From positions 21,364,501 through 21,428,500 of the forward strand of contig NC_069379.1 in assembly GCF_021730395.1 (NCBI RefSeq): a stretch of 64,000 nucleotides of DNA, written 5' to 3'. The notes under the pieces were generated by a model. The model made no database searches and had not been told where the DNA came from. It saw only the letters and a program-made list of their open reading frames with translations. Position 1 is the stretch's first letter. Every line of letters starts with the position of its first letter. Made by a program: the position numbers and the translations under genes. This DNA comes from Mercenaria mercenaria. Taxonomy: Eukaryota; Mollusca; Bivalvia; Venerida; Veneridae. Shown here in pieces: positions 10,684-22,672 of this stretch.

Positions 10684-12441
10684 GATTTTTTCTTGCCGAC
10701 TACCTTTTACTTACATGCTATAATCTAATATTTTGTAAATTAACAAAGCGGCAGACATTTTTTAAAATCAAAATTCATATCTGACATGTACTAGCAGGAT
10801 ATGGAATATATCCTGTCTCCAGGTGACGTCTATTGACCAATAGAAATGCAAGAAACTTGTAGGAGGCAAGATAAATTAGAATAGATATAAATGAAATAAA
10901 TATTTGATATCTTCACAGTGAAAAATATCAAATATACATTTTTCACTCTGTATTCCAATATTTATTACTTTTTTATAATTTCCTCCTAAAGTGTACATAA
11001 CTCTGCCATTCATTACTAATATCAATTTGCAGATTTTCTGGCATATTCATGTAAAGTCCAGCAAAAACTGTCATTGAATTAATAAATTAAAGAAACCGTG
11101 TATTTTCATGCTTGTAAAATATTCCATTTTCTCATTTAGGGTAAATTACGGTAGCGGTCAAATTTCCCGCTAACTACATTTTGAATAAAACATTATGCAC
11201 CCACTATACCCTTGTTAGAAGGAACAATGAGGAGTTTCCTTTTATACGCTTAAGGATCCACCACGTACAAGTGACCTACTTTTTCACCCACAAAAACGTC
11301 ATGAAAATCATTCTTATAATACAGGTAATATACAGTTATACTACAAGTTTTCAGGTGGACAATTTAGGCCCTTCCTGAATAAATGTGTTTTCACAACTTC
11401 ATCCGCAAACTTCATCAGCAAACTTTTTCAGTCAATCTCTTTTTTAGCTTAGTTTTAAGAATATAACTATTCTACACTGTAGAAACCAAATGCGATTGAA
11501 ATGCAACTAAATACACTGATTTCTGTACATATTGCTACATTAATTCAATAAAATGTTAAGACATTAAACACATTGTCTTGGCCTAATATATGTCACTGTC
11601 AATTTGAAACTAAATACTTGTATATCTCATATTCATATTTTTCATGCAAATCATGTTTAATCACCATCGTGGAAATGCAAAAGAATACAGTAAACTGTTA
11701 TTTAAAGCCCTGCTCCGCAGCTATTAAAATTCTTTTGTGTGTATGCAACCCATGATTACAATAGGTAACAGTTAACGGCCACGTGCCACACTTTAGCACG
11801 CAAAACCACAGGTATTTCATATCGAATTTTATATAAATTATACTCTCATGGCCAGTTTTTCAACTCTAGCACTAGTATTAGTTAAGCCATCGCTCAACCT
11901 TGTTTTCTAACGGATTTTTACTAATACTCGGCGGGTATATTTGCGATGTATTAGCTAAGCCTTGGTCACACACTATTAACATGTAGATACAATCATCGGA
12001 CCGTTCCGCTGTATTTTTAGATATATAAAACGTGTTACTTTGGTGATTTACTACTTTCGAAAAAGAAATTCTGATAGAAATCATAGAAAAATACAAAGAC
12101 ACATTAAAACATAAAAGCACTAGCGCCCGTCTAATTAATGAGAAAAAAAATTGCTGGGAAAAGGTGAATTTAAATTAACATATTCAAGGTAAGACTACAA
12201 GCATTCCTATGTTTGCTCACTGTCATATTGATTTCATTATTCCTAAATGTTCCACCTTCCATGTACAAAACACATGCAATATACATTTAATTTGTAATTA
12301 GGAATGCATTTGTAAATTTAAATTAATAGTATAGGTACTCAAACTGCACTGACTTTGAAAATCCACATGTCATTGAAAGGAGACATGCGTATCCATATAT
12401 ATATGTTCAACTACATATTTTTGCGTTACATGTAATTATAA

Positions 12442-14612
12442 TTAAAACACGGTTGTGATGTAATCCTTTGTTAGTTTTGTCCATTATATAGGTTATTGTA
12501 CCGATACCGTTCTAAACACACGATTATTTTACTATACCTGTCCATTATTAACCTGTATCTGTCCATTCTTAAAATAATGGATACTTTAAGAATGGACAGG
12601 TACAGGTTAATAATGGACAGGTATAGTAACAACCTTGTACGTTGAGAGGGTGTGAGTACATCAACCTATGTAATTCGAAAGTTTCAAAATATAAACTGCA
12701 AAGCTTTACAGAACTTGTAACTGCAATAAAAAGAAACCCTGAAGAGGAACGTATGACCTTAACCCAAAACACCCCACAAATTATCAGTAAAATGAAAGTC
12801 AAACAATTTGCCAAAAGTAATTACAGAATGTTAGTTTAAATCCTCAATCGTTAGAAAGTAGTAAAGTCCTCTTTGTGTACTCCAAAGGCGCAATAGAAAA
12901 ATATTGCAGATATACACCTGGTAGGGCATGTCAAAAGGGGGTGCATAATATTGTTAAATTGCAAAAAGGGTTATGGAACCTGTACAATGTATATCAGCTC
13001 ATGACAATTGACAATTTGTGTAAGTTTCAATCCATTCCCATGAGTGGGTACTGAGATACCAGCTAACATACAAAAATTTAACAAGCAACTACTTAATCGG
13101 AAAAATGGCATACTTTTGTAAAAATGTAGAGTTATGGAACCTGAGCACTGCATGTCAGATCATCACAATGAACAAGTGTGTGACGTTTCAATCCATTTCC
13201 ATTAGTAGGTACTGAAGTATTAGCTTACATATAAAACCTTAATAAAAAGTTATACAAAATACAGTTAATGGAATCTGTGCAGTGTAAGTCAATTTATCAC
13301 AGTGAATAAGTGTGTGAAGTTTCAATCCATTCCCACAAGTGGTTACTGAGATAGCAGCTTACATACAAAAACTTAACCAAATCAGGACGCCGACGCATGG
13401 ATGAAATAAAAAGTGGAAAACCACAGGTCGCCTAACACGACATACACGAACATTTTGCAGGCTCGGTTTGATTGAGCCTGTTTATGGACGGTAGTGGAAG
13501 TGCAAGCTACCGTCCACGCCCTCTAGCCCCGGGTTGAGCAGAACTCAACATTTACACATGTTATAAGTACCAGAATGTAATTTGGAGACATCCGCAGATG
13601 TATTCATACGACGGTGTACATGGAACCTTCAATGCTGCACAGAGTGCAATTCCATAAAAAGCGGCGTGTAGTCCCCAGATAAAATAATGGCTGTGCCCTC
13701 AACGAGAAAACAATGGGCAGAAATAAACAAACTGGAGTCCAATAGCTCCACCTATTCTTTGAATAGTCGAGCTAAAATACAATTTTCCTTTCCTTTTCAA
13801 ATGCTGCAGACCTATCTTTCTCACGCAATGTTCGTGTAAAATTGGTTGAATTTGTGCCATAACTGACATTTGTTGCAGACCTACCAAGAAATGTGAAATT
13901 TCACCTTTCTACTATTAAGACAAAAAACGAAGAAAAAAAACAACGTCAAGTTCCCTAAAGGTTTACTGCACGTTTCGGTTTTACAAGAAATTTTGGCCGT
14001 ATTGATCTTAATTAAAGTTGAATACAATTGTCTTGCAATAACGGTATTATTTATTGTAATAACGAAACATTTTCTCATGATTAAAATCGAGATATGAGTC
14101 ATAACGAATACAGATCTCATGTGATACTGGTAATTTTCTTCTAATAAAATTGATAGAAGATCTCGTAATTACGAGATAAGTACGATTGTTTTCTAATAAT
14201 GATATAAAATACATATACATACATTTTAGAATGTCTTCACCTGGACCCGTCATTTATTAAATTACTTGATTTATATAAAACTGCAAACTCAGCACGAACA
14301 AAGCATGGACAACTATTAATACATACATCATAAGGCCACGTTAAATTTTGCTTTTTGTAAAGGTACTTCAAGTCATTTATAAATATGACAAAACGAGGTA
14401 TGTTCGAAACTTGAATATCATTAGCGTTTAAAAAACTTTTAACTGCAATAAATATTTATATGCAGTCTCTAATTTAAACTATATTTGGCTTGGTATTTTC
14501 ATTTAGCACAGAGACACAAATCAATGAATGGTCTTTGCCTCAAAGAGGACAATATTAGAGACATTATATAATATCACGACAATCTTGATTAACGTTAGCG
14601 CATGTTTCTTTC
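12442..14612 (+). mobile_element. TTAA-ended large repeat, copy A (about 2.2 kb)
   Basis: It opens TTAAAACACGGTTGTGATGT and follows copies B (49591) and C (reverse, 55685) block by block to ACAATCTTGA at 14588, roughly 85-90% alike by eye. After 14588 it differs from B and C but ends in CGTGTTATAA, a variant of their CCGTGTTTTAA end. It lacks the 720-bp fold-back insert of B and C. Inside lie the hairpin 12529-12628, tandem units of the TGGAACCTG/GATACCAGC repeat (12960-13400) and a GGCTCGGTTTGATTGAGCC hairpin (13455). No open frame resembles a transposase; non-autonomous. Confidence 0.7.
12529..12628. repeat. left-end hairpin of copy A
   Basis: CTATACCTGTCCATTATTAA with CCTGTATCTGTCCATTCTTA folds back on the complementary arm ending ACAGGTATAG. 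Arms are about 45 bases with ATAATGGATA in the loop. The same hairpin sits at 49679-49776 and 55501-55598, so it is part of the element. Confidence 0.85.
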
Positions 14613-14714
14613 GTGTTATAACATCATCAGAATCCCTCGGGAATCGTTGGTACCCTTGCCCTAATGGGCTCGGGTACCAACCAATCCTTCCAGATTCTGC
14701 AGATTTTATAACAC
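14613..14714. repeat. right-end hairpin of copy A
   Basis: GTGTTATAACATCATCAGAA...GGTTGGTACCC-type arms pair with GGGTACCAACC...TTATAACAC around a short TTGCCCTAATGGGCT loop. It occupies the place held in B and C by an unrelated hairpin centre (52513-52769). Copies differ here in sequence but keep the same architecture. Confidence 0.75.
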
Positions 14715-14929
14715 AAAAAAAAACCATGTGTTATCCCTACATTTATATAATCAATATAATTATAGCAAAAGTATTTGTCAATGTAAATCAAGAGGCCTAA
14801 ATAGACTTCAGTCATTCACATGTTTAGGACAATGATTGTTTTATATTGCAAGAGGCTAAATTACGTGATATATGCTGTTGATGATTATTGTTAACAAAAA
14901 TAGATTTAAAATGAAAATGGAAACTAAAA

Positions 14930-15069
14930 TTACTTGAAGTTATTAATTTGTAGTTGTGTTGTGTCCAGATCTGACCCAACAACTCCCTTGGTGTTGCAGG
15001 CATTTCTCCCTATCACTGCCATCACTGCTTCGGTTACCACGGACAGCTTTTTACAGGATGGCCCTCCTC
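14930..15069 (-). CDS. Myb/SANT-like DNA-binding gene, 3' exon
   Basis: On the minus strand the acceptor ATATTCAG is followed, in the phase left by the exon at 16456, by codons completing TGGGP and continuing SCKKLSVVTEAVMAVIGRNA, then GVVGSDLDTTQLQINNFK and TAA. In Myb/SANT-like proteins (the Harbinger-derived MSANTD group) the trihelix segment is followed by TGGGP, a short stretch with an IIG-type motif and then an acidic tail, so order and spacing fit. Role by family: DNA binding in the nucleus; the target is unknown. A donor before the stop could extend the gene, so the 3' end is uncertain. Confidence 0.6.
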
Positions 15070-15515
15070 CTGAATATTTAAATAAACAGTGTAAATATAA
15101 TTACGTATATTGTTGGGAATAAAATATGTTAAAACAAAATTATTAAGTTCAAGCAGTGTCATCCAAAATTATAAAATAATAAATCTACAATGTATTTGCT
15201 TGCATTGTATGGCAAAATGTACAATTTTGGCTTTAAAAAATGTGGAAAACCTTTGCTTACCAAAAATAAGTGATAATTTATGCATTGTTATTATCTTTAC
15301 GATTAGCATGTACAATGTAAGTATAGCAGACAGAGAGGAGTTAAATCAGATTTTTCAATAAATAGAATCAATGTAAGTCAATGCTATGCCTCTATTCTGA
15401 CCAGAGATGCCAGGAACTTTTAGAACATCTTTACACCAATGATTATAACACCTTAACCTAACACCTTGCATAAATGAAACTTCTGCATGATTTAGATTTG
15501 CAATAACAGGTATCA

Positions 15516-16086
15516 ACAAGAGCTGTAGGAGGATAGCAACGCTTGACTATCACAACATTTTCAACTGAATAAATTATAAAGTCGAAAAAGGGGCATAAAT
15601 TTGTACAAATAAGAAACAGGTTTATAGAACCTGCCCTGCATTGTGTTTTATATCAGCTCATGACAGTGGACAAGTGTGTGAAATTTCTATCTTAACCGAA
15701 AACTTCTAAGTGGAAAAAGGGGCATAATTTTGGAAAAAAAGCAAAATAGAGTTATGGGACCTGCTAAGTGCATGTCAGATGATGACAGTGAATAAGTGTG
15801 TGAAGATTCAATCCATTTCCATTAGTGGGTATTGAGATACCAGCTTACATACAAAACCTTAAACTAAAATTTTTAAGTCGAAAAAGGATCATAATTTTGT
15901 AAAAAAGCAAAATAGAGTTATGGAACCTGTGCAATGTCAGTCAGTTTATTAACAGTGAATAAGTGTGTAAAATTTCAATCAATTCCCATAATTGGTTACT
16001 GAGATACCGGCTTACATACAAAAACGGACGCCGACACACAGGCGAGTCTAATTATAGCTCTACTATTCTGTGAATAGCCGAGCTAA
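15516..16086 (+). repeat. dispersed repeat, GCAACGCT...GAATAGCCGAGC family
   Basis: It begins AGAGCTGTAGGAGGATAGCA and ends CTATTCTGTGAATAGCCGAG, with three tandem subunits of about 130 bases each built on AGTTATGGAACCTG, GTGTGTGAA and GAGATACCAGCTTACATAC. Related copies: 12960-13400 (+), 22034-22672 (-), 50140-50500 (+) and 54775-55140 (-). It lies in the intron between the two SANT exons. Non-coding. Confidence 0.75.
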
Positions 16087-16455
16087 AACATTAAAGAAAT
16101 ATTTCCAATAGATTGCCAGTCAACAAGACACTCTCACATATAAAGGCACAGATCGATACCTTTGTTCAATATTAAAATTATATGAATTGCTTACATTTTA
16201 CTGCTGTTACAAATACATGGAAGATTGCTGTGAACAGATACATGTATTCAGTTGCTAATTCACTACAGTTGCTAATTTACATTACACTGCAACCTCTGTA
16301 GAGCAACACCCTTGTTGAGTTACAATATTGACTTTTTGTAGAGGATGTTGTTCTGGAGAGGTTAATTTCATAGTATATTTCAGCCTAGGGAAATGTTGAT
16401 GAAGTTGTAATAGGAGAGGGCCGCTTTGGAGAGGTTGAACTGTACATTCTATTAC

Positions 16456-16623
16456 CTGTTAACTGCTGACTGTGTAGGTAGTCAGAGTATTGGGATCTGT
16501 GTGTCTGAGCCAGATTGTCCCATTTTTTCTTCAATGAGGGGATTTCCCTAGGTTCATCAGCTCTGGAATTAAACGCCTGCACAATTGTCTTCCATGCAGC
16601 TCCTTTACTGCATGAAGTTATGG
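16456..16623 (-). CDS. Myb/SANT-like DNA-binding gene, middle exon
   Basis: The minus-strand exon is bounded by acceptor TTATTCAACAG and donor GTAATA. It encodes ITSCSKGAAWKTIVQAFNSR, then EIPSLKKKWDNLAQTHRSQY and SDYLHSQQLT. The pattern AWKxIxxxFN, then LKxKWDNL, then a basic helix leading to TGGGP, is the second half of the Myb/SANT-like domain seen in Harbinger-derived proteins. The first helix is absent and should lie in an upstream exon between 16640 and 19916 that I did not find. The exon ends in phase 1, matching the 3' exon exactly. Whether this is a host gene or a transposon-derived one cannot be told here. Confidence 0.65.
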
Positions 16624-16699
16624 CTGTTGAATAAAATAAAGTTTTTTTATGTTAGATGAAAGACGTTAAACATAATTAATCTAGGATCTGTGTTAAGTT

Positions 16700-17560
16700 T
16701 ATATTTGAAACAAGAGGGTCATGATGACCCTGGATCGCTCACCTGAGTAATATGAGCTACATGTTTCAAAAGTCAAACTGATGATAAAATATTAAGAAAG
16801 TCAGTAGGTCACATTCATGGTCAATGAAATTCAGTTTTACGATTTGTGTAAAAAACGGTGTATGTCATCAACATTTCAAGGCGGTATCTTAAAAAACAAG
16901 AAAGTAGGTTAGTAGGTCAAGGTCACAGTAAAAACACTTAAGGTCATCAGGTAATTATAATTAAACAGTCTTGGAAATAGGATCAGATGATTTTTAAGTA
17001 TTTTTTCTTATATAACTCTCACATAATAACTAAGTGAACCCAGGGCGGGGCCTCTTTAACCACAGGGGCATAATTTGAACAATTTTGGTAGAGGACTACT
17101 AAACAATGCATCATACCAAATATCAAAAGCCTAGGTCGTATGGTTTCAGACAAGAAAATTTTTAAAGCTTTTTCCTATATAAGTCTATATAAAACTTCGG
17201 ACCCCCAGGGCAGACTTCTTTTCACCCAAGGGGTACAATTTGAACAATTTTGGTTGAGGACCATAAGACAATGCTACATTACAAATATCAAAGGTCTAAG
17301 TGTTGTGGTTTCAGACAAGAAGATTTTTAAACTTTTTTTCCTATATAAGTCTATGTAAAACTTGGGACCCCCAGGGCGGGGCCATATTTGACCCAAGGGG
17401 GATAATTTGAACAACATTGGTAGAGGACCACTAGATGATGCTACATACCAAATATCAAAGCCCTAGGCCATGTGGTTTTGTACAAGACGATTTTCAAAGT
17501 TTTCCCTATATAAGTCTATATAAACCATGTGACCACCGATCTTTGCCGATCTACTTGTAC
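16700..17560 (-). repeat. dispersed repeat with 165-175 bp tandem subunits
   Basis: It starts near AGAGGGTCATGATGACCCTG. Units at about 17030, 17205 and 17367 share GACCCCCAGGGCGGGGCC, AATTTGAACAA, ACCAAATATCAAAG and CCTATATAAGTCTATATAAA. The same units occur reversed at 25700-26075. Open frames here are chance frames over the repeat. Confidence 0.75.
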
Positions 17561-17929
17561 GTACATAGTGTATTTATTTTAAATTATGAAAAAAGTTTAT
17601 TGCTTAGAATAGGATGAAAATTGTACTCGCTCTTAGTTCTTTATAGTACAATTCTCGTTTCAAATTACTTTACTGAATGAGAATATGTTATGCAGGAAAA
17701 CAATACTATAAGGAATGTAAAGTAACTCAGCTTCATACAGTGAAAAATGGAATCGTGCAGTCTTAATTTTTTTGATTTATAGATGACACCAAAGATTGGT
17801 TTATTCCATGGATAGTTAATTAACAACAGCTTTCACACAGTTATCTTAACACAGATTCAACATATTTCAAATCCATGAATAAGACCATAAATGTTTGCAA
17901 TTACTTACCACAAAGCAATATAACTACAC

Positions 17930-18400
17930 TCATACAATTTCTTATTTTATGCTAACTGATGAGATACTGAACAATATCAGTGAGATATTTCTCCATATCA
18001 CTCACAGTGTGCTGAACTTCATGAACTTTGTTTTTGTCACAGGCTGAGAAAAATGTGCAGTTAGTCCGGGGCTCGAACCGGGACCACTCCCTTACAGGGC
18101 GAGTGCTCTACTGACTGAGCTAACAGGCTGCCTGACACATCTTCTCCCCTAATGTGACCAAGTCCGTACCGTGACATTTTTTTCAGATAAAATTATCTCC
18201 CTTGAAATATATACTACAATTAACTCCCTTTGTTGTCTTTAAAAGTTTTGAATTACTGGTACCCTATGAATATCCTTTTCAAGCCATACAGGAGTCATGA
18301 ATAGGTAGACATTCCAATACAGAACAAGCTAGCTATAATTCAGTTTGCAAAATAAATAATATGTTACCTTGGTTACTAGGCCTTGCCATTCATGTAGCTA
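17930..18400. repeat. tandem duplication, unit 1 (SINE-bearing)
   Basis: It matches 18585-18880 in the same order: CAGTGAGATAT...ATATCACTCACAGTG, then ATTATCTCCCTTGAAATATA, then AAGCCATACAGGAGTCATGA and CTAGGCCTTGCCAT. Unit 1 has about 150 extra bases (near 18030-18175) containing a tRNA-like sequence; unit 2 lacks them. Confidence 0.75.
18058..18130 (-). repeat. tRNA-derived SINE head
   Basis: On the minus strand CTGTTAGCTCAGTCAGTAGA gives an A box and GGTTCGAGCCCCGGACT a B box, with a D-arm and T-arm like a tRNA. The anticodon arm does not fold as a normal 5-bp stem with a 7-base loop, so I call a SINE head, not a tRNA gene. Its absence from duplicate unit 2 supports an insertion. Confidence 0.6.
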
Positions 18401-18584
18401 ATAATTAAAGAGTTGAATAAAATAATAATATGAGAGGCTCTAAAGTGCATTTTATCAAGTTAAATAAATTCAATGTTGAAAGTCACAAATGTAATATTCT
18501 TTTTATTACATGTTATTTTTTTCTTGTCGAAACATCAAATTTCTACTTTCTTTTAGTATATAAACAGGTCAATTTGACAATATA

Positions 18585-18880
18585 CTATTAATTTTATGCT
18601 TATTGGTGAAATACTGGAAAATAGCAGTGAGATATAAATGGATATCACTCACAGTGCCGAACTTCCTTTTTTTCCAGATAAATTATCTCCCTTGAAATAT
18701 ATATTCTTTAATTACCTCCCTTTGCTGCCTTTAAAATTACTGGATTATACTAATACTCAAGCCATACACGAGTCATGAACTGCTAGACAATCCTATATAG
18801 AACTAGCTATATAATTAAATTTGCAAAAGAAATAATGTTACCTTTGTCAGCTTGGTTGCTAGGCCTTGCCATAATTTCAT
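18585..18880. repeat. tandem duplication, unit 2 (empty site)
   Basis: This is the diverged partner of 17930-18400 without the tRNA-like insert: GTGCCGAACTTCC runs straight into TTTTTTTCCAGATAAATTAT, where unit 1 has about 150 more bases. 18890-19915 contains no gene I can support. Confidence 0.7.
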
Positions 18881-19921
18881 AAAGCTACAGATATATATGT
18901 GTTTCCTCTACTTTTTTCCATTGGTTCACTATCGTGTTGTAGATTTTACTGGCGACAGCACATTTAGTTGGTTGTTGTCTTAGTTAATTATCACAAGACA
19001 TCAACTCAACCTTACGTAATATGCCAGCATTTACTTTCCCACTCCAGGCCCAGCCAGTTGTGTTCCAACTTCCATCCATTTTGTTATGCTATGCAGCTCC
19101 TAGATCAATATTTCCTAGCTATTTCTATTGAATCCATGATGATATTTAATTCTGCAGCTTGATTTTCCAAGGACATACGCAAATATTTAAAATGTATGTC
19201 AGAATGTCTGTTTGCATGCCAGTAAAAAAATGATATGAAAATTTATACAATAATTCAAGTCTAAATATATATTTATCAATCTATCCTCTATACCCTAAAA
19301 TCCGCTATACCCTAAAGCACTGTATGCTTCCATTAGTTTGGTCTTTCATGTGTTTTACGCTAGTCCAGTAGTGCCTACTACTAGTGGGGCCATATTGCCC
19401 ATACAGTATGAAAAAATTATCATAATATTTCCTAGGATTGCATCAAATTGGACTACCGTTACCTATATGATTTCATTATCCATTCCAAATGTAGTCCTTA
19501 AGACCTGACATAATTCATATCACTTTATAAGCTCATTTCAATGGATATTTTACAGTTTTTATTTTTCATGTTAAATCGAATTTATGCTACACTACTTTCA
19601 TACTTCCCGTTTAGCAGTTTAGACGTCAAAAAAGGCTTTGATATTAAAAATGCAAAATGTCAGAATATAAAATGTTGAAAGTAAAATGACAACATTTTCA
19701 CGTCTAACTCTTTGGACTAGATCTATCCCAAATCATGCAATATTTCTTGATTTATGTGCAGAAAGCTTAAAATCCTATCACGCGTAATGTAGATGAGTCA
19801 TTCAGCGTTTCCGTTATAAGGAAATGTTTGTGGAAATTGCAAGACGGTAGGCATACAACCCTATATCATAGAGGAGAATAAAGACTCGATATGATAAGGA
19901 TACTTTTTCGTTAAAACTTAC

Positions 19922-20018
19922 TATTTGTGAATTTATGCCTCTGCATGGAGTGGAAGGAGAGCCCCTCCACTCCGCTGTCTCCACCCATCACCTCACACAG
20001 CAATAACGCGTCTGACAT
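19922..20018 (-). CDS. possible first exon of the Myb/SANT-like gene
   Basis: Minus-strand ATG at 20018 opens MSDALLLCEVMGGDSGVEGL, SFHSMQRHKFTN, then a perfect GTAAGT donor. The ending RHKFTN resembles the basic NFT start of Myb/SANT-like domains, and the exon leaves in phase 1, as the missing helix-1 exon would need. Codons are GC-richer than the surroundings. The link to the exons at 16456 and 14930 is inference: the intervening exon is not identified and the intron would be long. It could also be a chance frame. Confidence 0.4.
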
Positions 20019-20504
20019 AGAAAAATTTGGCGAGCGAACGGGCTTCTTGGATTCCTCCATTCCGTCTGCTTTGACAGGTGATATGCGCGCGGTGATTTGT
20101 CATATCCGTTTTGATACTTCCGTTACTATATTTAGGCGTGGGAAATTCCAAATATGCTTGACAACGGGTTAAGATTTTACTTAAGTTCCTTTGTAAAACT
20201 TAAGATTTTCTTAGCTAAGAATTTCTTAAGTTCATTTTAGAATAGGACTTAAGTTTAAGATTACTTTTTATCTTACCTAAGGAAATAAAATTAAGATTTT
20301 CCTTATCTTAAATGTATTTTCTTAGATGCTACTGAAATACGCACCCAGAAATCCTTATAGGAGACTCCTCCAGAAGACTATTGATTTTTTTTTTTTTTTT
20401 TGGAGAGTAGCGCAAGATGCAGAGGACGCCAAATTCCAGAAGCTTCCATGAATCATTTGCGCGCCAGGTGTAAAGCACGCAGAAACGGGTGTTTTATCCC
20501 AATA

Positions 20505-20600
20505 TTAGTGATATTTAGTTGATGGAACGACGACTCGAACTAACGGCCCCAGGTTTCGAAGTATGACCATGTTACCACTGGACCACTGCATCCGCTCTAT
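20505..20600 (-). repeat. tRNA-like SINE head
   Basis: Read on the minus strand, TGGTCCAGTGGTAACATGG (A box) and TTAGTTCGAGTCG (B box) are spaced as in a tRNA; the stems are imperfect. The 20020-20500 stretch includes an AAGTTTAAGATT-rich AT segment and a T17 run. No gene from 20600 to 22030. Confidence 0.5.
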
Positions 20601-22033
20601 CTCACTATAAAAAAATAGATCACTGGCTTAATAAAGGAAACGGTACTATCGCATACGGTATTACAATGTACCTTTTGGGTCTACATTGCCAACCGATACC
20701 CTACATAAGGTATTGGATGCGCCCTTGTAAAAATAACATATATTAACAGTAACTTAAATAAGTGAAAGAAACAGTTAATACTAGACTATAAAATCCTACA
20801 AACACTTTATAAACCTTTATAACACACTACAAAGCTTTTATTCCCGATATTTTATTGGTCAGTTTGTGGGTACATTTAAATAAGACGCCCATACTTACTG
20901 TCATCATGTTTAAAACAATAAAAGGTTATTATAATAAGAAACAGACACGACCTCTTATCAACCCGCTTCCGCATTCAACCGTTTTCTCATTCACTGTGAC
21001 AGTAAGTAGGTCTGCAAATCAAGAGTGCAGAAAGATATAGAATTGTGAAATCTTATACAGGCAATGCCAACATATTCACGAGTCATTAATAAAGTCTCAG
21101 TACCGCCATTTCAATTCTTCATGCACGCGAAAATTGAATATTTTTATGAAGCTGTCGAATATACAATGCTAGCCTAATTCCCGAAAGGAACGATTTATGT
21201 ACAGTTCTCTTATTCCAATGTAAGAATACAACGAATATAAAAAACAAACAAATACATTCCTATATTGCAGACCTTAGGTAAAAACTGTTACAAGTATAAA
21301 AACAAATGAACATCATCAAACTTCCATATACAAGTGAGACCAATTCTTTCTCATCAATAAAAACTCGCGAAAAGGTGAGCTAATCAATATTCCGCTAATA
21401 AACGTCCAACACACAAAACTGTCTGAACGTTAAACCCAGAACAATCCGAATTATTAATGTCAGAGATACTTCCACCCTTGTTATCCAGATAATACGAAAT
21501 GCTGTGATAATTCCAAAATGCTACATTATGACAGATGAACGCTTCTGAAAATTTCATGTTTTTCGGTAAGTGCTGTGGCTTGATAAGAGATTTTAACCAA
21601 CAGATGTTGCAGAAAGAACTAATGGTGATTTGTTACTTTATTTTTGTGAATATAATCCACAATATGTTAAATAGTTTACAAAATCCATATAAGTTTAATT
21701 TGAAGATTCATAAAAAATACTTAAAATTATTTTTTATGCTTGTAATTCACTGTATATACAGCTCTATCATTTCACTATCTGATAAAGTTTAGAGTAAGTT
21801 GTTTACGTTTGTCGATTTTATGTCAAAACCATTTATATTGATCCTTGTGTGAAAAATGGATAATAGCCGAAAATGACCATGGATAATGCCCTTGATGTGT
21901 CTTTGGAAGTGGATAATAGCCGTCATTGACTTCTTTCATTTACATACCATTACACATTGACCAGTTTTGTCTGTGTAGACATGTTTTGGTGAATGAGTTT
22001 GTAACAACACGATGATATGAACTTATTAACGAT

Positions 22034-22672
22034 TTTTAGCACGACTATTCAAAGAATACTAGAGCTACTGGACTCAATCATGCGTCGGCGTCCGCGTCAA
22101 TGTCGTCGTCCGCGTCCCGATTTGGTCAAGGTTTTGTATGTAAGCTGGTATCTCAGTAACCACTTGTGGGAATGGATTTAAACTTCACACACTTAGTCAC
22201 TGTGATAAACTGACCTACACTGCACATAACTCTATTTTGCTTTTTTTTTTTTACAAAATTATGTCTCTTTTTCGACTCAGAAATTCTTGGTTAAGGTTTT
22301 GTATGTAAGCTGGTATCTCAGTTCTCACTAATGGGAATGGACTGAAACTTCACACACTTGTTCACTTTCATAATTCAACGTGTACTGTGCAGATCACATA
22401 ACTCTATTTTGCATTTTTTCAAAATTATACCCCTTTTTCAGCTTAGCAGTTTTTGGTTTTAAGTTTTTGTATGTAAGCTAGTATTTCAGCATCCACTAAT
22501 GGGAAAGGATTGAAACTTCACACACTCAGTCATGAGTATCAGTCATGAGCTGATAAGCACTGCGAAGGTTCCATAACCCTTTTTCCCATTTTTACAAAGT
22601 TATGCCACTTTTTCGACTTATTCATTCAGTTGACAAGGCTGTTAGAATAGCCGAGCGTTGCTGTCCTCCGCT
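22034..22672 (-). repeat. dispersed repeat, TATTCAAAGAATA family
   Basis: Reverse-oriented member of the family at 15516-16086: it starts TTTAGCACGACTATTCAAAG and ends GAATAGCCGAGCGTTGCTGT. Three to four subunits carry TGTAAGCTGGTATCTCAG and AACTTCACACACTT. Confidence 0.75.

Noticed and set aside
18058-18130. Functional tRNA gene on the minus strand
   Set aside because: A and B boxes are good but the anticodon arm does not fold normally and the piece is an insertion in one of two duplicated units: SINE head.
19927-20172. 81-codon plus-strand frame
   Set aside because: It is the shadow of the possible minus-strand SANT first exon and has no domain features.
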